Source: Janthinobacterium lividum
GTDB taxonomy: Bacteria > Pseudomonadota > Gammaproteobacteria > Steroidobacterales > Steroidobacteraceae
NCBI GenBank assembly: GCA_943327025.2
Contig: CALPVO020000138.1
Span: 1-6,277, forward strand
DNA length: 6,277 bases
Direction of reading: 5' to 3'
The translations under genes were made by a program, and so were the position numbers. The notes below the pieces were generated by a model. It saw only the letters and a program-made list of their open reading frames with translations, did no database searches and was not told the DNA's origin. This document shows positions 6,166-6,277 of this stretch, in pieces (position 1 is the first letter of the stretch; every line of letters begins with the position of its first letter).

Positions 6166-6277
6166 TCAGGCCGCCTTGGCTATCTGACGCAGCACATACT
6201 GCAGGATGCCGCCGTGCTGGAAGTATTCCAGTTCCTTCGGCGTATCGATGCGCACGCGCGCGGTGAACTCCGTCACC
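6166..6277 (-). CDS. acnA: Aconitate hydratase A, C-terminal end (partial, cut by window edge)
   Basis: The minus strand from 6276 reads 36 codons to a TGA at 6168-6166. The core of this peptide, [20 protein letters not shown] (residues 9-28), is the characteristic end of AcnA/IRP-type aconitases, which interconvert citrate and isocitrate in the TCA cycle using a 4Fe-4S cluster. The RIDT...E..Y...GGILQYVLR block separates it from AcnB, which has a different domain order, and from AcnD, whose tail as remembered reads roughly RLDT...GGVLQRF. The catalytic and cluster-binding parts lie outside the window. The HAD gene starts 5 nt downstream, consistent with one transcription unit. Confidence 0.9.
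   Translation of the reverse strand, partial: VTEFTARVRIDTPKELEYFQHGGILQYVLRQIAKAA

Overview
This window is G+C-rich bacterial DNA, with mostly G or C at third codon positions. Gene content points to a proteobacterium: MsrP/MsrQ periplasmic repair proteins that closely resemble the E. coli pair, an AcnA-type aconitase, and a catabolic-looking oxidoreductase cluster. Genus cannot be fixed from the sequence; a gamma- or betaproteobacterium is the best guess. No rRNA, tRNA, CRISPR array, insertion sequence or prophage gene was seen.

Left half, plus strand (170-3645). Three genes read rightwards: a 250-residue short-chain dehydrogenase/reductase (SDR), a 469-residue NAD(P)-dependent aldehyde dehydrogenase, and a 376-residue zinc methyl/alkyltransferase of the cobalamin-independent methionine synthase (MetE) fold. 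The SDR is followed by a 133-nt gap holding a -10-like hexamer and a short palindrome (TAACG-AA-CGTTA). The aldehyde dehydrogenase and MetE-like genes are only 49 nt apart and both have a GGAG ribosome site, so they look like one transcription unit with its own promoter. Together the three could oxidise an alcohol to an aldehyde and then an acid, with the MetE-like protein moving a methyl or larger alkyl group between a donor and a thiol. The substrate is unknown. This is the least-characterised part of the window.

Centre (3646-3722). The two gene groups converge here. The MetE-like gene ends in tandem stops (TAATAG), followed by a perfect 9-bp G+C hairpin that probably ends transcription.

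Right half, minus strand (6277 down to 3723). Reading leftwards: the last 36 codons of aconitase (acnA, cut by the window edge), a HAD subfamily IB phosphatase-like protein starting 5 nt after the acnA stop, then after a 108-nt gap msrP and msrQ, which overlap by 10 nt. MsrP is a Tat-exported molybdopterin enzyme that reduces methionine sulfoxide in periplasmic proteins; MsrQ is its haem-containing membrane electron donor. The msrP leader contains a 7-bp hairpin whose loop can pair with the msrP ribosome-binding site.
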